NCBI GenBank assembly: GCA_949825045.1
Contig: OX463815.1
Span: forward strand, 35,207,356-35,271,355
Reading direction: 5' to 3'
Source: Argyresthia goedartella
Lineage: Eukaryota; Arthropoda; Insecta; Lepidoptera; Argyresthiidae
Length of the DNA stretch: 64,000 nt
A model generated the notes under the pieces. That model did no database searches, had not been told where the DNA came from, and saw only the letters and a list, made by a program, of their open reading frames with translations. Below are positions 9,241 through 20,110 of this stretch, one piece after another. The position numbers and the translations under genes are program-made. Numbering within the stretch: the first letter of the stretch is position 1; each line of letters opens with the position of its first letter.

Positions 9241-11035
9241 AAAACCACTGATAAAATATAACAGTCTAAACTAAATCTCCCCACATTAGTACCCCAATCA
9301 CGCGCGCAACAAACGAGGGCGCCTCTAGTGTCCGTTTGAAACCTTCTCGACGATTCCGCAAATCTTGGGCACCTAACTCGATGGCCCCTGGACTTGGCTT
9401 AGTTGCTAAGCGACAAGTAATCCAGTTAAGTGGATAAACTGTGGACAAGCGGATTTCGGGGACTAGAGTTTAGGCACGAGAATAGAAGAATTAAATCGTA
9501 TTCGCTAAAAGTGGCTTCAGCTTGCGCTAAGCTTAGGTAAAATTACATGTTATACCTAGTCGGTCCTTAAGTTCTGTCACAAGGTTTTTGATAGATAAAA
9601 CTCAGCAATAAACTTTTTCTTATTCGTATTATACATGATTAAAAAGCTTATTTTATACGAATCAAATTGCAATACAATACATTTTGTACGATTATGACAA
9701 AAAACCTTATAACTTGAGACAATCGCGAACCCAAAACACGCCGCAACTGACAAAAATACCACTTACCACAAATTTAATAAAAAAAACAGTGTTCCAGATA
9801 ACCAACAAGGTTTTTTTTATTTATTCTGAAACCTCGATTTTAGACCATGCTTAATAACCAGCATTTGATTTTCTGTTAGCTTTCAGTTCCAACTGCTCCC
9901 AAAGAGAACTTTACGTACTTTTTACGTTTTCAGAAAAACGTATAAAAATGATCTTGTGGGCAACAAGTACACTACGTAAAATGTGAATATGAAAATTAGT
10001 TTTACCCAGACCTAGTTATCTTATGCTTCAAAATGAAGGTAACGGGTTCAGGGAGGGTTCTGACTAAAATCTCACGTAAGTTTGAAAGGTAGTCATGGAA
10101 AAAAGATAAAGTGAATCACGTCCGTATTTTTGGTTGGGTAAAAAAGTGCAAAATCTCTGAAGAAACTAGCATTTGTGTAATATGGCTTTAAGCATTTAAA
10201 TCCAATAATCGTTCTAATTTATCAGTATTTAATGAGCTATCAAACCATATATAGTATTACATAAAATAAAACTTGGTAATATTTACTATGCGGCAAAATA
10301 TTTGTAACAGAACTTATGGACCGACTAGGTATGTATATGTTCTACTGATTAAGAATATCTTCGAAAAAATGATCTAAAGAACTCAGCCCAAAATGTTACT
10401 TTTAATGTATTTCATGATAAAATCTGTTCTTAGCGAAGCTTAGCTATGTTTTTTTCACACCTTTCATTCGGATAAGTAAGTTTTGCTCCACGACGAGAGG
10501 GAGTAAAATGCTACTTTTCTGTTCAAGCTACTTTTTAATTTATTCATTGGCATGTAGCATTAAGCAATGTGCCAATAGAACACAGATCTTAATAAAAAAA
10601 TCGATTGTAATATCATCGTAAGCGATTAAAAACTAACATGGTTGAAGTTAAACAACAACGTTATGACAATTTATGAATTCTTCGTAATATTTAAAAAAAA
10701 TGTCACAATAAATTATATGTTTTACTGAAATCAAAACTATCGATGACTGTTATTGTGATATAATGAATATTGATATCCGATACCATTGTAATATTTGATT
10801 CGATTATTTTTACACTTTGGTAAAAGTAGCACAGGAATATTTTATCTGTGGTGACCTTTACCTAGTCCTTTAGAAAGCCGCCATTATAAAAAAATAATTG
10901 TTTACGTTGTTCGATTACTGTAAAAGTGGTGACTGTATAATTCAAAGTATTTGTTATTAGAACATTTAATTGAAATTTTCCTCATAGTCAGTGTGAAAAG
11001 TTGTATGTAAGAACACAGGAGCAAAATTATTTTCG
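9241..11035. other. 1.8 kb unassigned AT-rich stretch
   Basis: Mostly AT-rich DNA with long A/T runs. The segment 9290-9440 is more GC-rich (CACGCGCGCAACAAACGAGG) but has no family match here. A minus-strand frame at 9577-9762 starts with a hydrophobic, signal-like segment (MVFLSVAACFGFAIVSS). It ends without a clear donor, so I do not call it the missing unc-5 first exon. Confidence 0.4.
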
Positions 11036-11039
11036 TCAT

Positions 11040-11150
11040 GGGCGTTAACGCTTGAATCCTTCGTTACGCTCAGGATTCTACCTTAGAATCCCTCGCTACG
11101 CTCAGGATTATATCGTAGAATCCTTCCCTTCATTCTGGATTCAATGTACC
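11040..11150. repeat. triplicated GAATCC...CAGGATT motif
   Basis: Three successive units of about 32 bases begin TTGAATCCTTCGTTACGC, TTAGAATCCCTCGCTACG and TAGAATCCTTCCCTTCAT; each ends with (A/G)GGATT or TGGATT, so each unit is itself an imperfect inverted repeat. The array is short and imperfect. It may be the end of an otherwise unrecognised mobile element. Confidence 0.55.
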
Positions 11151-11299
11151 GCCCTCGCCGTAAATGCATCATTTTGCTCCCTTGTGTGTGACACAAATAA
11201 CTATTTTCTGTTGGAGGGAAAAAAGTGGAATTACCCATGCCCAGGAGTCGGACCTCCCTGCTATGTCCGGGTCCCCACACATGTATAGCTCGTGTAGTA

Positions 11300-11989
11300 T
11301 ACGGACTAAAAACAACCTCTTGTATTTTACAGTTATCGATATTCGATTTTACTGTGAGCCATGGCCTCGGTATATGCTGAAGGCTTTCTACCTTCAATTT
11401 TCCCTTTTGTGCGATATATATTTGTATATGATATACACGGGAGCTTACCTATACGTTTTCGTTTTGTGGGTGCGACTGGGCATATTCCACCTCATATGGG
11501 AAAAGACCTTATGCGCTATGTTCGTTTTAGTCTTGTTCATCTATCTGAGACTCTTCCAAACCAATAGGAAAAGCGCATCGTTACAAAAAAAAATGGTTTA
11601 TAAAATGTAATTACACGGTCCAGCACCCAACCTTATTTTATCTCACCGCTGCCCGCAACAATCCCGCACAAGTGTTTCATTTCCCACAACAGTTGACGCT
11701 TTGTTAATATTTTTACAACAGTGTTTATACACTTATCTGATTATATTCTCGTATATTGAAATGTTTTTTGCAACGTCAACTATAAGCTGGGTGTGTGGTA
11801 TTTTCCGCTGCTGTGATTTGTGTCCGCATGAGTGTATGTTTATGTTCATTAAGTTTATCTACTACACAATACAATATTCTGCAACATGTACAACATAACC
11901 TTTACTAAAGATATTGTGTGCAATTTTGAAGGAGTCTACTAACTAACTAAAAACTGAAATCTGACAGCTCTTGTAAAATCTATTATTGT
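11300..11989. other. unassigned stretch
   Basis: A 148-codon plus-strand frame (11164-11610) crosses this area but has skewed, hydrophobic low-complexity composition and no recognisable domain, so it is not called a gene. A weak resemblance to the TAG repeat (CCACCTCATATGGGAAAAGA at 11490) is present. Confidence 0.35.
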
Positions 11990-12150
11990 TAATATTATTA
12001 GCCTACATCATCCCACTACTGGGCAAAGGCCTCTCTTCCCCTCCTCCACTCTTCCCTGGGCTACCTCCCACCAGCTGTTGTCGTGGTACCTCAATTCCTC
12101 ACTCCAGCGCTTCCGGGGTCGACCACGTCCCTTTTACTCTTCTACTTAAA
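11990..12150 (-). pseudogene. LINE ORF2 C-terminal fragment
   Basis: On the minus strand, in shifted frames, the text reads WSTPEALE / LRYHDNSWWEVAQGR-like and ends near FAQ*WDDVG. This resembles the C-terminus of RTE-like LINE proteins ('...W...GEAFAQQWDDVG'). Stops and frame changes show it is decayed. GC content is above its surroundings. Confidence 0.55.
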
Positions 12151-13050
12151 TCTATACTTGTATAAATTAATCGCTGAACGTTAGTCTTACTAAAATCTCT
12201 AAAACGGCCCGATTGGTTTGTATTATTCCTATTTGGTTTTATTCTCCTCTGTCCAGAGGAAGTTAAGATAGAAATAAAATTACGAAAATTATTTTGTATG
12301 GAAAGCGGAAAGTTCAGTCTCTTTCACTAAATGGCGTTGGTAGCCATAGAACTAGCATCTCTCAAACTCCTTCGTCGTTGATTAATTTATATACTACATT
12401 CAACCTCTATGCTGGTAGCGGAACCTGTTTGACAATGCGATGCATAAATTTTGTAAGCAAAGAGGTTCTATAGTCTGAGGTCTGATGCCTAAGCTCAACA
12501 AAAAGGGCCGATAATGTCGAAAGGGATTTCAGAAACCTATAAAGGTGCCTCTTAAATCATCAAAGAATAGTTTTATGACTAGGAACTATTAGCTGGTCAT
12601 CTATAAAATCTAACAAAAATAGCCCACGATTTTTTAATTCGGGGTAGTAGAGACACTGAATTCACCTTTATTTTTTTTCTTTCAACTTTCAACAGCGAAC
12701 GATCCGTGTCCTTATGTGAAGATGAAGACCACATAATAAAACAAGAACAATCAGATACTCCGTAGGAGGGTCACGGAAATTAATTTCAAGTCTACGTGCG
12801 TAAGGGATGCTAATCTGGTCCACTTGCTATGCCAACACCTGATAGTACCCGAGATATAATCTGCAAATGTTCGAGCACACATCGTCACCCCTAACCCAAT
12901 ACGTGGCCAGATTATTGAGGATGTGGTAACTAAATAGTTTGGATGCCCTATAGTAGTGTTGGTTGACCGTGGAAGTCAACCGCAACCAGTGAGATTAGTC
13001 GACTTCGTGATATCATTTGATCTTCGGATATCCTGATTTGGATGTAATTG
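12151..13050. other. unassigned stretch
   Basis: No open frame with protein character and no repeat shared with other parts of the window were recognised. Confidence 0.4.
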
Positions 13051-13401
13051 TTTATAATGGCTTGTGTTTAAACGATTACCAAAAACGCACCTATTTTACT
13101 ACCAATAAATTCGAAATAACTGCCAGAATGGATAAATGTCCACCAAATTGTGTTTGGATAAATGATCACCAAACTTCTTTTTATGTTTTGTGTACTTAGG
13201 TTTATGTTTTAAGTATATTTTTTGTTGTTCTTACATGTACAACCTAACACGAAGGATAAAGGGGGCTTCGCTTCGCTCACCCCCTTAACCCTTCACCTAA
13301 GCTACCGCAGTATTTTTCCCTGATATTTTTTGCAACTTTTGGTGTTCATTTATCCATTTTGGGTAGGAAAAAAATATTTTGGTGATCATTATATTTGTTG
13401 C
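13051..13401 (+). repeat. left arm of large foldback element
   Basis: About 350 bases that recur in inverted orientation at 14081-14424. Landmarks are GGCTTGTGTTTAAACGAT at the outer end, several ATAAATGATCACCAAA units, AACACGAAGGATAAAGGGGG, CACTTCACCTAAGCTACCGC-like text and TTTTGGGTAGG at the inner end. Partial copies also occur at 21410-21500 and 54400-54545. No coding capacity. Confidence 0.8.
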
Positions 13402-13424
13402 CGTTTATAATTAGACCTTGCCTA

Positions 13425-13640
13425 GCGACTTTTCGGTCAGTCCTCCATGAATTGGCACAGGTGAATCCCAGAGTGCTGGCACATGGCCCGATGGGTCTAC
13501 GATGTCATCAAGTCGACAGGATCTCACTGGATGTGGCTGGCCAAGAACGTGAAGATTACCACTATGGAAAAGAGGCCTGTACCCAGCAGTAGGTGGATGT
13601 AGATTAAGCAGGATGATAATGATGATGCTGAAGTCTCTCA
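13425..13640 (+). pseudogene. LINE ORF2 C-terminal fragment inside foldback element
   Basis: The plus-strand translation includes PRVLAHGPMGLRCHQVDRIS and EREDYHYGKEACTQQ, close to the 'ED...YG.AYTQQW' end of RTE-like LINE proteins. It is followed by the GATGATAATGATGATG tail typical of that group. It occupies the interior of the 13051-14424 foldback structure and is truncated at its 5' side. Confidence 0.6.
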
Positions 13641-13759
13641 TCCTTTTAAACACTCTTCATTCCTTCCTCCCGGAGAAGACCATCTTGAGGTAAAGTAAAC
13701 GGTAACTCGCTGGTAAATGCTGTAGTTGTTTTATTTAAAAGGCTGAAAGGGAATAAGAG

Positions 13760-14080
13760 AAGCATAAGATGGCGGCCCACTCCTCTCCTCTCCCGCCGCC
13801 CCCCGCCCCTCAAGCCGAGGAGGGCGACACTACCGTATCACCGACACCCCTAGGTTCTTACATCCAGCAATAGGGTTGTCCCCACAATCAGCTCAGGGTC
13901 CGTCGGAGCGTAAAATTGTATTTGCCGCCGGACCGGGCGACTGCCGCCGTGACAGAATTAGGGAGACTTAGGTGAAAATCTCCCGTGTTATGATTTTACC
14001 CGGTTTTGTTGTTAAACGGTTGTTTTGGGAGTTTTGTGAGTAGATTAGAGGTAGGTTGTATGGTGTATATAAAAAGGAGA
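13760..14080. other. GC-rich spacer of foldback element
   Basis: A GC-rich block (TCCCGCCGCCCCCCGCCCCT, GCCGAGGAGGGCGACACTAC, GCCGCCGGACCGGGCGACTG) very unlike the AT-rich surroundings. No open frame of useful length was found. It may be captured DNA or the 5' region of another element. Confidence 0.45.
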
Positions 14081-14424
14081 ACAATTTAAATGACCACCAA
14101 AATTATTTTGCCCTACCCAAAACGGGTAAATGATCACCAAAAGTTGCAGAAAATATCAGGGCAAAATATTGCGGGAGCTTAGGTGAAGAGTAAAGGGGGT
14201 GAGCGAAGTGAAGCCCCCTTTATCCTTCGTGTTAGATTGAATATGTAAAAACAACAACAAATGCTTAAAACATAAACTTAAGTACAAAAAACATAAAAAG
14301 AAGTTTGGTGATCATTTATCCAAACACAATTTGGTGATCGTTTTCTAATTCTGGCGGTCGTTTCGAATTTTTTGGCAGTAACATCGGTGTTTTTTTGGTG
14401 ATCGTTTAAACACAAGCCTATAAA
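14081..14424 (-). repeat. right arm of large foldback element
   Basis: The inverted counterpart of 13051-13401, beginning ACAATTTAAATGACCACC and ending AACACAAGCCTATAAA. Differences between the arms are scattered substitutions and small indels, so the arms have diverged since the duplication. Confidence 0.8.
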
Positions 14425-14461
14425 AAGTCCGGCGAATGAGGATACTCTTATATTTCCATAT

Positions 14462-14575
14462 CAGCGCCGGGCTTTCACGCAATATGCACTTATTGGATTG
14501 CTGGCTGAACTTGGGCATCTGTGCTTTGCCACCTCATATGCGAGAAGAAGTAACGCTTTGTTTGGTTGTTTAACG
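14462..14575 (+). mobile_element. TAG repeat copy, diverged
   Basis: TTTCACGCAATATGCACTTA, GATTGCTGGCTGAACTTGGG, CATCTGTGCTTTGCCACCTC and ATATGCGAGAAGAAGTAACG align block by block with the copy at 7205-7305, but similarity is lower. Confidence 0.45.
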
Positions 14576-14778
14576 GCCGATCACAATAACCTATCTCTAT
14601 CCGTGATCTGCAGATTACGCGTTACATTTGACAGTTGCGCTATTGGATGTATGTCAAATTTGACACTAGCATAGCAGTCTCAAATCTGCAGATTATGGAT
14701 AGAAGATAGTTTATTGGGATCGGCCTTAAGTGGCGTAAAACTTAAAAAATATAGCGCGGTCATGATTGAGATCAATAC

Positions 14779-15040
14779 GATGACCCGAATGGCCGAGTCG
14801 GCAGTGACCCTGCCTACGAAGCCAAGGGTCCCGGGTTCGAGTCCCGATGAGGGAAAATATTTGTTTGATGAGAACGGATGTTTGTACCCTGTCATGGGTT
14901 TATCTATTTATCTATCTAAGTATAATATGTATCTATATAAGTATGTGTATCGTTGTCTAGTACCCAAGATACAGGGAATCCTAATTTGGGGGCTAGATCA
15001 ATGTGTAAATAGTGTCCAAGGTATTAGTATTATTATAATA
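14779..15040 (+). mobile_element. SINE-B copy, full length
   Basis: Head GATGACCCGAATGGCCGAGT with B box GGGTTCGAGTCCCG, body GAGAACGGATGTTTGTACCC and TATCTATCTAAGTATAATAT, tail TACAGGGAATCCTAATTTGG and a TATTAGTATTATTATAATA end. A 131-codon open frame crosses it; that is a chance frame in a SINE. Confidence 0.85.
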
Positions 15041-15329
15041 TTGATTATTCAAATCAATATGATAGTTAGAGAAATGCAATATCAAAAACCTTTCTCGTTT
15101 TTGGTGTGATGGTTACAGTACGATTACTTTAACTTTTCCGCTCGACACTTTTCGGTTTTAGTCGCTGAAAAAGGTGACCAAGATATCCTGGAAACGTGAA
15201 ATTTGGCACAATGGTGTATCGTGAAAAGTATATTTACCCAGATGTTGCGGGGTTTTTGAAAATTGGACCGCGATTTTGAACTTTAACACTTTAAAATAAG
15301 GTTAGAACCCTATGAAAAATCCGAATTAA

Positions 15330-16022
15330 GGTTTAAAAATAAATAAAACCGGTCAAGTGCGAGTAGGAGATCGAACCCGTACATGAAGGGTTCCATACCA
15401 TTGTACACGGACAAAACGTTAAACGACAGTCTTGTTCCAGTACATACAAATACCTATTTAATTTTTTATAATAAAAGATTAAATACTAGCTAGGACTACA
15501 TTCAAGGCCGTACATTGAAACATTGTAAAATTGTTTATGTATGTAGTATGTAAATATTAAACTATGCACTCTGTAGTTAACGAAACTCTTTGCTCATTGA
15601 AACCGGAAGTGGATAGAAATTGAGTAACTTATTTACAGAAATAAAATCAATTAAGATAAATAACTTCATATTATTTATGATATTTTGAATGAACAATTGT
15701 TAATCATATTAACTAAGCACAAAATTCAATACCTGCAATGAAAAATCTTTTCCGATAAGATCGGGAGAGTCCATTTTTCACCGATAAGAAAATGGCAATA
15801 CCAATCATTTCTTCTATGGTACTTTTTTTAATTCTTGAACATTGGAATGTTTCAATATTTGTTCCTGTTGCGGCAACAGAAATGCACATTCTGTGAAAAT
15901 TTCAGCTCTATACCTATTTCGGTTGATCCGATAGAGCCCGGTGACGGACGGACAGACAGACGAACAGCGGAGGTTTAGTAATAGGGTCCCGTTTGGCATA
16001 CTTCGGGTACGGAACCCTAAAA
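15330..16022 (-). mobile_element. GTE element, full-length copy (minus)
   Basis: Read on the minus strand it begins TTTTTAGGGTTCCGTACCCG, passes CCAAACGGGACCCTATTA and a CTGTCTGTCCGTCCGTC tract, and ends near CCTACTCGCACTTGACCGG, as GTE copies do. It is about 690 bp and non-coding. The subfamily is the same as the fragment at 49345-49540 and differs internally from the copies at 18316 and 56785. Confidence 0.75.
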
Positions 16023-16134
16023 AACTAAAAGCCGAGAAGGGTCGAGCGGTAACGGTTAAATAATCGTGCTATACTCCCTTACATTACTGCTAGAACAACT
16101 ATTTGATGATTGACGATCCTCAGGCATTGCGGTC

Positions 16135-16348
16135 GATGACCTCTGACGCGGCAATTCGAGGTTCTGCTTCTTAAGCTAGAGGTCCCAGGTTCGAATCCCG
16201 GATGGGTAGGTCAAAAATATATTACTGCCATCTGTCCCTTCTTATACAGGTATGTGTGTGACGTCGCTGATGCTGGATCCCACGCCACAGGGTATCCTAG
16301 TGTAGGGCCAGAAGCAAAATATGGGCTTGTAAATAAATAATAATAATA
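16135..16348 (+). mobile_element. SINE-A copy
   Basis: Head GATGACCTCTGACGCGGC, B box CCCAGGTTCGAATCCCGGAT, then TGTGTGACGTCGCTGATGCT, CACAGGGTATCCTAGTGTAG, GGCCAGAAGC and an AAATAAATAATAATAATA tail. Confidence 0.8.
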
Positions 16349-16499
16349 TATCACTCCTAAACTCCTGTTTAATATAAAAACAAACAGTGACTACAAAAAT
16401 AAATTACAACAAAAAAGTGGTTAACACAAAGAAGATTTATTTTAACGAATCCCTCCCCGGCCGCAAATAAGCTTATACTTATTTTTTTATGACGCCAAT

Positions 16500-16556
16500 A
16501 CAGGGCGGGCCCTCTCGTGTAATTAAAACTTTTATCATTTCACCCTGTATAAAGTA
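16500..16556. mobile_element. very short TIR element
   Basis: ATACAGGGCGGGCCC at the left and ATTTCACCCTGTATAAA at the right form an imperfect inverted pair (ATACAGGGYG). The start resembles that of the longer foldback element at 41232-41658. Possibly an internally deleted MITE. Confidence 0.4.
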
Positions 16557-16647
16557 TAGTTTATGTTTATATTGAGGAAAAGTTATTTGTGTGAAGTTGG
16601 TTAAAATTGTGGGGAAAATTGTTTGGTATAATAATCAGGGAGAGATG

Positions 16648-16682
16648 GAGCGTCCGCGGTCCAGTGGTAACACGCTTGCCTT
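16648..16682 (+). mobile_element. tRNA-like SINE head fragment
   Basis: GGAGCGTCCGCGGTCCAGTG followed by GTAACACGCTTGCC has A-box character and resembles a SINE head that stops abruptly at a TTCTTCTTCTTT run. No tail was found, so the family is unassigned. Confidence 0.4.
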
Positions 16683-16738
16683 CTTCTTCTTTTTATTAAT
16701 GGCGTGGTCTTTTGAGGTTAATTTTGTCAGTGTCAAGT

Positions 16739-16800
16739 GACGACCTCTGTGGCTCTGCCATTGTGGCTCTGTCTACCATGCGAGAGGTCCCGGGTTCGAA
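16739..16800 (+). mobile_element. SINE-A head, 3'-truncated
   Basis: GACGACCTCTGTGGCTCTGC to GAGGTCCCGGGTTCGAA is a SINE-A head with its B box. The copy stops immediately after the B box in an A run and has no body or tail. Confidence 0.65.
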
Positions 16801-17052
16801 AAAAAACAGATCATGTATGTTTTAATGTTATGTTTATTATGTATTTTAAAGATCACAATTTGGTCAAATCCTCTATCGAGAACAAGGAAATTAACGTCTT
16901 GATAATAATTTGTTGCTCATCAGCGCGACCGAGGGAGGGCGTAAAGGGCTGTGGAATTTAATTTTCCTGTGTTAAGTGTATTTGAAAGATCACAAATTGT
17001 TTAAGTTTTCTGACGAAAACCTGGCAATTAAGGTCTTAAAACATAAAGCATA

Positions 17053-17142
17053 AAGATTTACATACAGGCGCACACATTGATTCTGGCCCCACACTAGGAT
17101 ACCCTGTGGTGTGTGAACCATAAACAGCGACGTCACACATCA
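17053..17142 (-). mobile_element. SINE-A tail fragment
   Basis: Plus-strand ACATACAGGCGCACACATTG, GCCCCACACTAGGATACCCT and CAGCGACGTCACACAT are the complement of the SINE-A tail. The head is missing. Confidence 0.7.
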
Positions 17143-17221
17143 TGCAAGAGACATGTTTTCAAACAAACCATATCATGATTCAAATATGATTGCAGATTTC
17201 ATGTCTTGTCACATGGTTGTG

Positions 17222-17290
17222 GTGGCGCTATTGGGTTGATATCGGTTTAGCAATCTTAGGGTTCTGGGTTCGAGTCTACGTTCGCGCATA
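17222..17290 (+). mobile_element. possible tRNA-derived fragment
   Basis: GTGGCGCTATTGGGTTGATA followed by GGTTCTGGGTTCGAGTCTAC has B-box character (GGTTCGAGTCT) and ends in a TTATTATTAATTTTT run. It is either an old SINE head or chance similarity. Confidence 0.3.
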
Positions 17291-17612
17291 TTATTATTAA
17301 TTTTTGTTTTTGGTTTATTATTTTTGGTAGTTAAGTTTTCTTGTACGACGGTACGGAACTCTTCGCTTATGACTCCGACTCGCTCTTGATAGAATTTTAT
17401 TTATTTTTGCTGATTTATAACGACTGGCAATTTATAAACGACCTCTCTTTATATTTCTTTAATCGACTGCATCGATTAATATAGCAGCGAATTACCATTA
17501 ATTTAAATCTTCAGGAAATGACATTTCTCTAAGTATATCTTTAATATATGTAAGTATCATTACTTTTGAGGAAATAGAGTCAGTGTCTTTTGTCGGTTGG
17601 CTCGATTATTTT

Positions 17613-17735
17613 GCTTTCCAAATTCCAAATGTCTTTATTACTGTAGATACATATACTTAGCAATCGTAATTGTTTGCCACTTCTCTACGTTGGACCACTG
17701 TGGAAGCAGAAGGGCGTAGAAACTCCAGTCCATTG
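17613..17735 (-). mobile_element. LINE-A 3' end only
   Basis: The complement of the LINE-A 3' end: TCTTTATTACTGTAGATACA, ATATACTTAGCAATCGTAAT, CTTCTCTACGTTGGACCACT and the stem-loop region with one arm changed (TGTGGAAGC). Truncated after the stem-loop. Confidence 0.75.
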
Positions 17736-18315
17736 TAGATAAGTACGTTGCATGAAAATATACAAAACTGAGGTCATAATTTGTTGATAAAATTTTTTGT
17801 CGGACTAATTGACACAAATTCAATTGCTGAAAATTATCAACGATTGTGACGTTGCAGTGCAATTTAACCGAGTCTACAAAAGGAGGGGCGGCATCTATGT
17901 TTTTATGTATGTTCAGAGATATTGTCAAGACGGATGGAACGATTTGTAAAAATATTTTTTTTTAAGTGTTTACCTTCCGACTGGTCCCATTGACAACTAT
18001 CAGGCCAGGATCTGATGATGAGACCATAGAAAAATCGAGGGAACTCTTCAAATTATAGGCAGACCCGTAGCGATTTTTTTTCTTAGTTACTCGTGCATTT
18101 ACTCTCGGGAGCATCGTTTTTGTGAGGTGGAATTATATACAGAAAGATGGCCGCCGGAACTGCTCAGTACTAGGTGCATCATAATGCATCTGGAGGTAAT
18201 AGTGACATACCAGGAGAAATAACTCTTCAAGTAATAAAAGAAAACCTATACCGTGTTATCACAAAAAATATTAAACAGCGTTTAACCTCAAAACAAACGT
18301 CAAATCCCATACATG
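17736..18315. other. unassigned stretch
   Basis: CCCATTGACAACTATCAGGC and GGATCTGATGATGAGACCAT (17990-18030) resemble the GATCTGATGATGGAGCC repeat at 26592-26840. Nothing else was recognised. Confidence 0.35.
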
Positions 18316-18933
18316 TTTAGGGTTCCGTAGAGAAACAAGGAACCCTTATAGTTTCGTCAAGTCTGTCCGTCCGTCCGTCTGTATGTCACAGCAATTTTAT
18401 GCAGAAACTATTAAGACTACACAGTTGAAACTTGGTATGTAGATGTATTCTGTAAAGCGCTTTATGTTTTTTATACAAAAATTGAAATAATAAAACGGGG
18501 CACTGAAATACATGGAACTGAAACCAAAAAATTTTTTTTTTATCAAACCTATATGTGTGGGATGTTTATAGATGCTCTTCAAAAATGACATTGAGGTTTC
18601 TGCAAACATTTTCCCTCAAAGTAAATCGTTAAAGAGCCAGACCCTTCCAAAGTGGAAAAATGCGTGCCTCCCTCCTCTAGCTTTTAATGTAAGCAAGTGA
18701 AAAATCTACAAAAAAAGATGCTGTGTATCTCAATACACACTTTCAACAAAAATTTGTTTAAAGAAAAAAAAATATGCCGTTTTTTAAATTTAAAACATTT
18801 ATTAAAAACCGCAAAGATAACTTTGTCATTCGTATGAACACTATGAAAAACAAAGTTACAACACAAACATCCAGTCACTTAATTACTTGCTACAACGGAA
18901 CCCTTCATGGGACTCGCACTCAACCACTTTTTG
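18316..18933 (+). mobile_element. GTE element, full-length copy
   Basis: Starts TTTAGGGTTCCGTAGAGAAA with an immediate hairpin (GGGTTCCGTAGAGAAACAAGGAACCC region; arms GGGTTCC / GGAACCC), then the GTCCGTCCGTCCGTCTG tract, and ends ATGGGACTCGCACTCAAC. It matches the nested copy at 56785-57409 along its length, so the two belong to one subfamily. The minus- and plus-strand open frames inside are not shared between copies and are not genes. Confidence 0.8.
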
Positions 18934-19664
18934 TTTTTAGACAGCGTTTGGATTTTGTTCAGGCTTCTCAGCACCTAATGACCTCGTAGGGGCCCATCAG
19001 CTACGAGGTAGCGTAACGATCAGTTGCCAAAAACCGTGAACGTCGGCGATTCACCGAGCTGAAGTAATTGGGGTCGATCTAACCTGGTCTGTGCTTCGGT
19101 CCCGTCAACCTCCTGTCTCTCTGCAAGGCCCGGGTGCACCCTAGGCTCTTCTTGGTAGACAGGTTCTTCAGCCAACCTCCTATGACTGGCGGGCCAGCTT
19201 CAATGAGCACAGTGTTCCAACACAGGTTATGTTACGTGGTAAAAACCAATCGGCCACGTAAATGCGAACTTTATCTGGTTCGGGGAACCACAACACACTC
19301 AGCTATATAGACAATCCTGAGGGAAACCCGAATACATTCCAGATGGCTTGCGATTTAATTTCAATACCCTAACCAAAACGCGTTTACATTGCGAGGGCTT
19401 TCGTCTGTCAGTTGTCAAAACTGCCAGGTTGGCAGCAACGTCAAATTCAAAATGGCCGTTCAGAAACCATCGATCGAATATCGATTTGGAATCGAACAGA
19501 TTTGTTTGACAGTAACAAATGCATTTACTTCTGGCAAGCATAAATTTAATAAAATATTGTTGCTAATCAAATAGGGTTAGATTGAAGTCGGATTTTTTAT
19601 GTTTTACTTTTTGTTCAATTAAGATCGTTAATGTTCTTATGTTCATGACCTATTAAAAAAACGT
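18934..19664. other. unassigned, partly GC-rich stretch
   Basis: The interval 19035-19220 is GC-rich (GGCCCGGGTGCACCCTAGGC, GACTGGCGGGCCAGCTTC) compared with its flanks and could be an old mobile-element fragment, but translations in either strand give no firm match. Confidence 0.35.
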
Positions 19665-19935
19665 AGCCCCTTAATGTCCCTACCGAAGGGCACAGGTCTT
19701 TAACCGGATAGGAGTAAGATTAAGCCACACTCCACCACGATGGCTCAGTGCGGGCTGACGGAAGGGTTTTACGACTACTACTACCAATTAGCGATAGTAG
19801 CCGGGACCTACAGCTTAACGTGCCATCCGAAACACTGAACGTCCGATAATGTACTTAAAATAAATAAGTTATCTCATTGGTCAGGATTCGAACCTGCATC
19901 TCTTGTGTGAGAAGCAAGTGATTCGAATCATTCTT
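19665..19935 (-). mobile_element. SINE-F copy, near full length
   Basis: On the minus strand: head region with CTTGCTTCTCACACAAGAGA and B box GCAGGTTCGAATCCTGACC, body AATGAGATAACTTATTTTAA, GTACATTATCGGACGTTCAG, and a tail CCCGCACTGAGCCATCGTGG ... GGGACATTAAGGGGCTAC. A tail-only piece of this family lies at 39121-39221 and a head-containing piece at 6880-7045. Confidence 0.7.
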
Positions 19936-20030
19936 AGTGACTTAGATGGCTTAGTAAGATACATATAACAACAGAGCGCCACTATCTTTAACATACTGGT
20001 TACGTATACGTGTATTTTTGCAAAAAAAAC

Positions 20031-20053
20031 GATTTGATTGATTGATTGATTGA
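20031..20053. repeat. (TTGA)n microsatellite
   Basis: GATTTGATTGATTGATTGAT, about five tetranucleotide units. Confidence 0.8.
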
Positions 20054-20079
20054 AACAAAACAAAAAGATTAGGTATCAG

Positions 20080-20110
20080 AGCTCCGTGGTCTAAAGGCGT
20101 GGAACCCTTA
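20080..20110 (+). mobile_element. SINE-F head stub
   Basis: AGAGCTCCGTGGTCTAAAGG matches the first bases of the SINE-F head at 6880 and then loses similarity. Confidence 0.4.

Noticed and set aside
9577..9762. Minus-strand frame with a signal-peptide-like start, as candidate unc-5 first exon
   Set aside because: No convincing phase-1 donor after the hydrophobic segment and no similarity to UNC-5 N-termini.
11164..11610. 148-codon plus-strand frame
   Set aside because: Starts next to a triplicated repeat, overlaps a possible TAG-repeat remnant and encodes low-complexity hydrophobic sequence.
14714..15109. 131-codon frame
   Set aside because: It runs through a SINE-B copy; other copies do not keep the frame.
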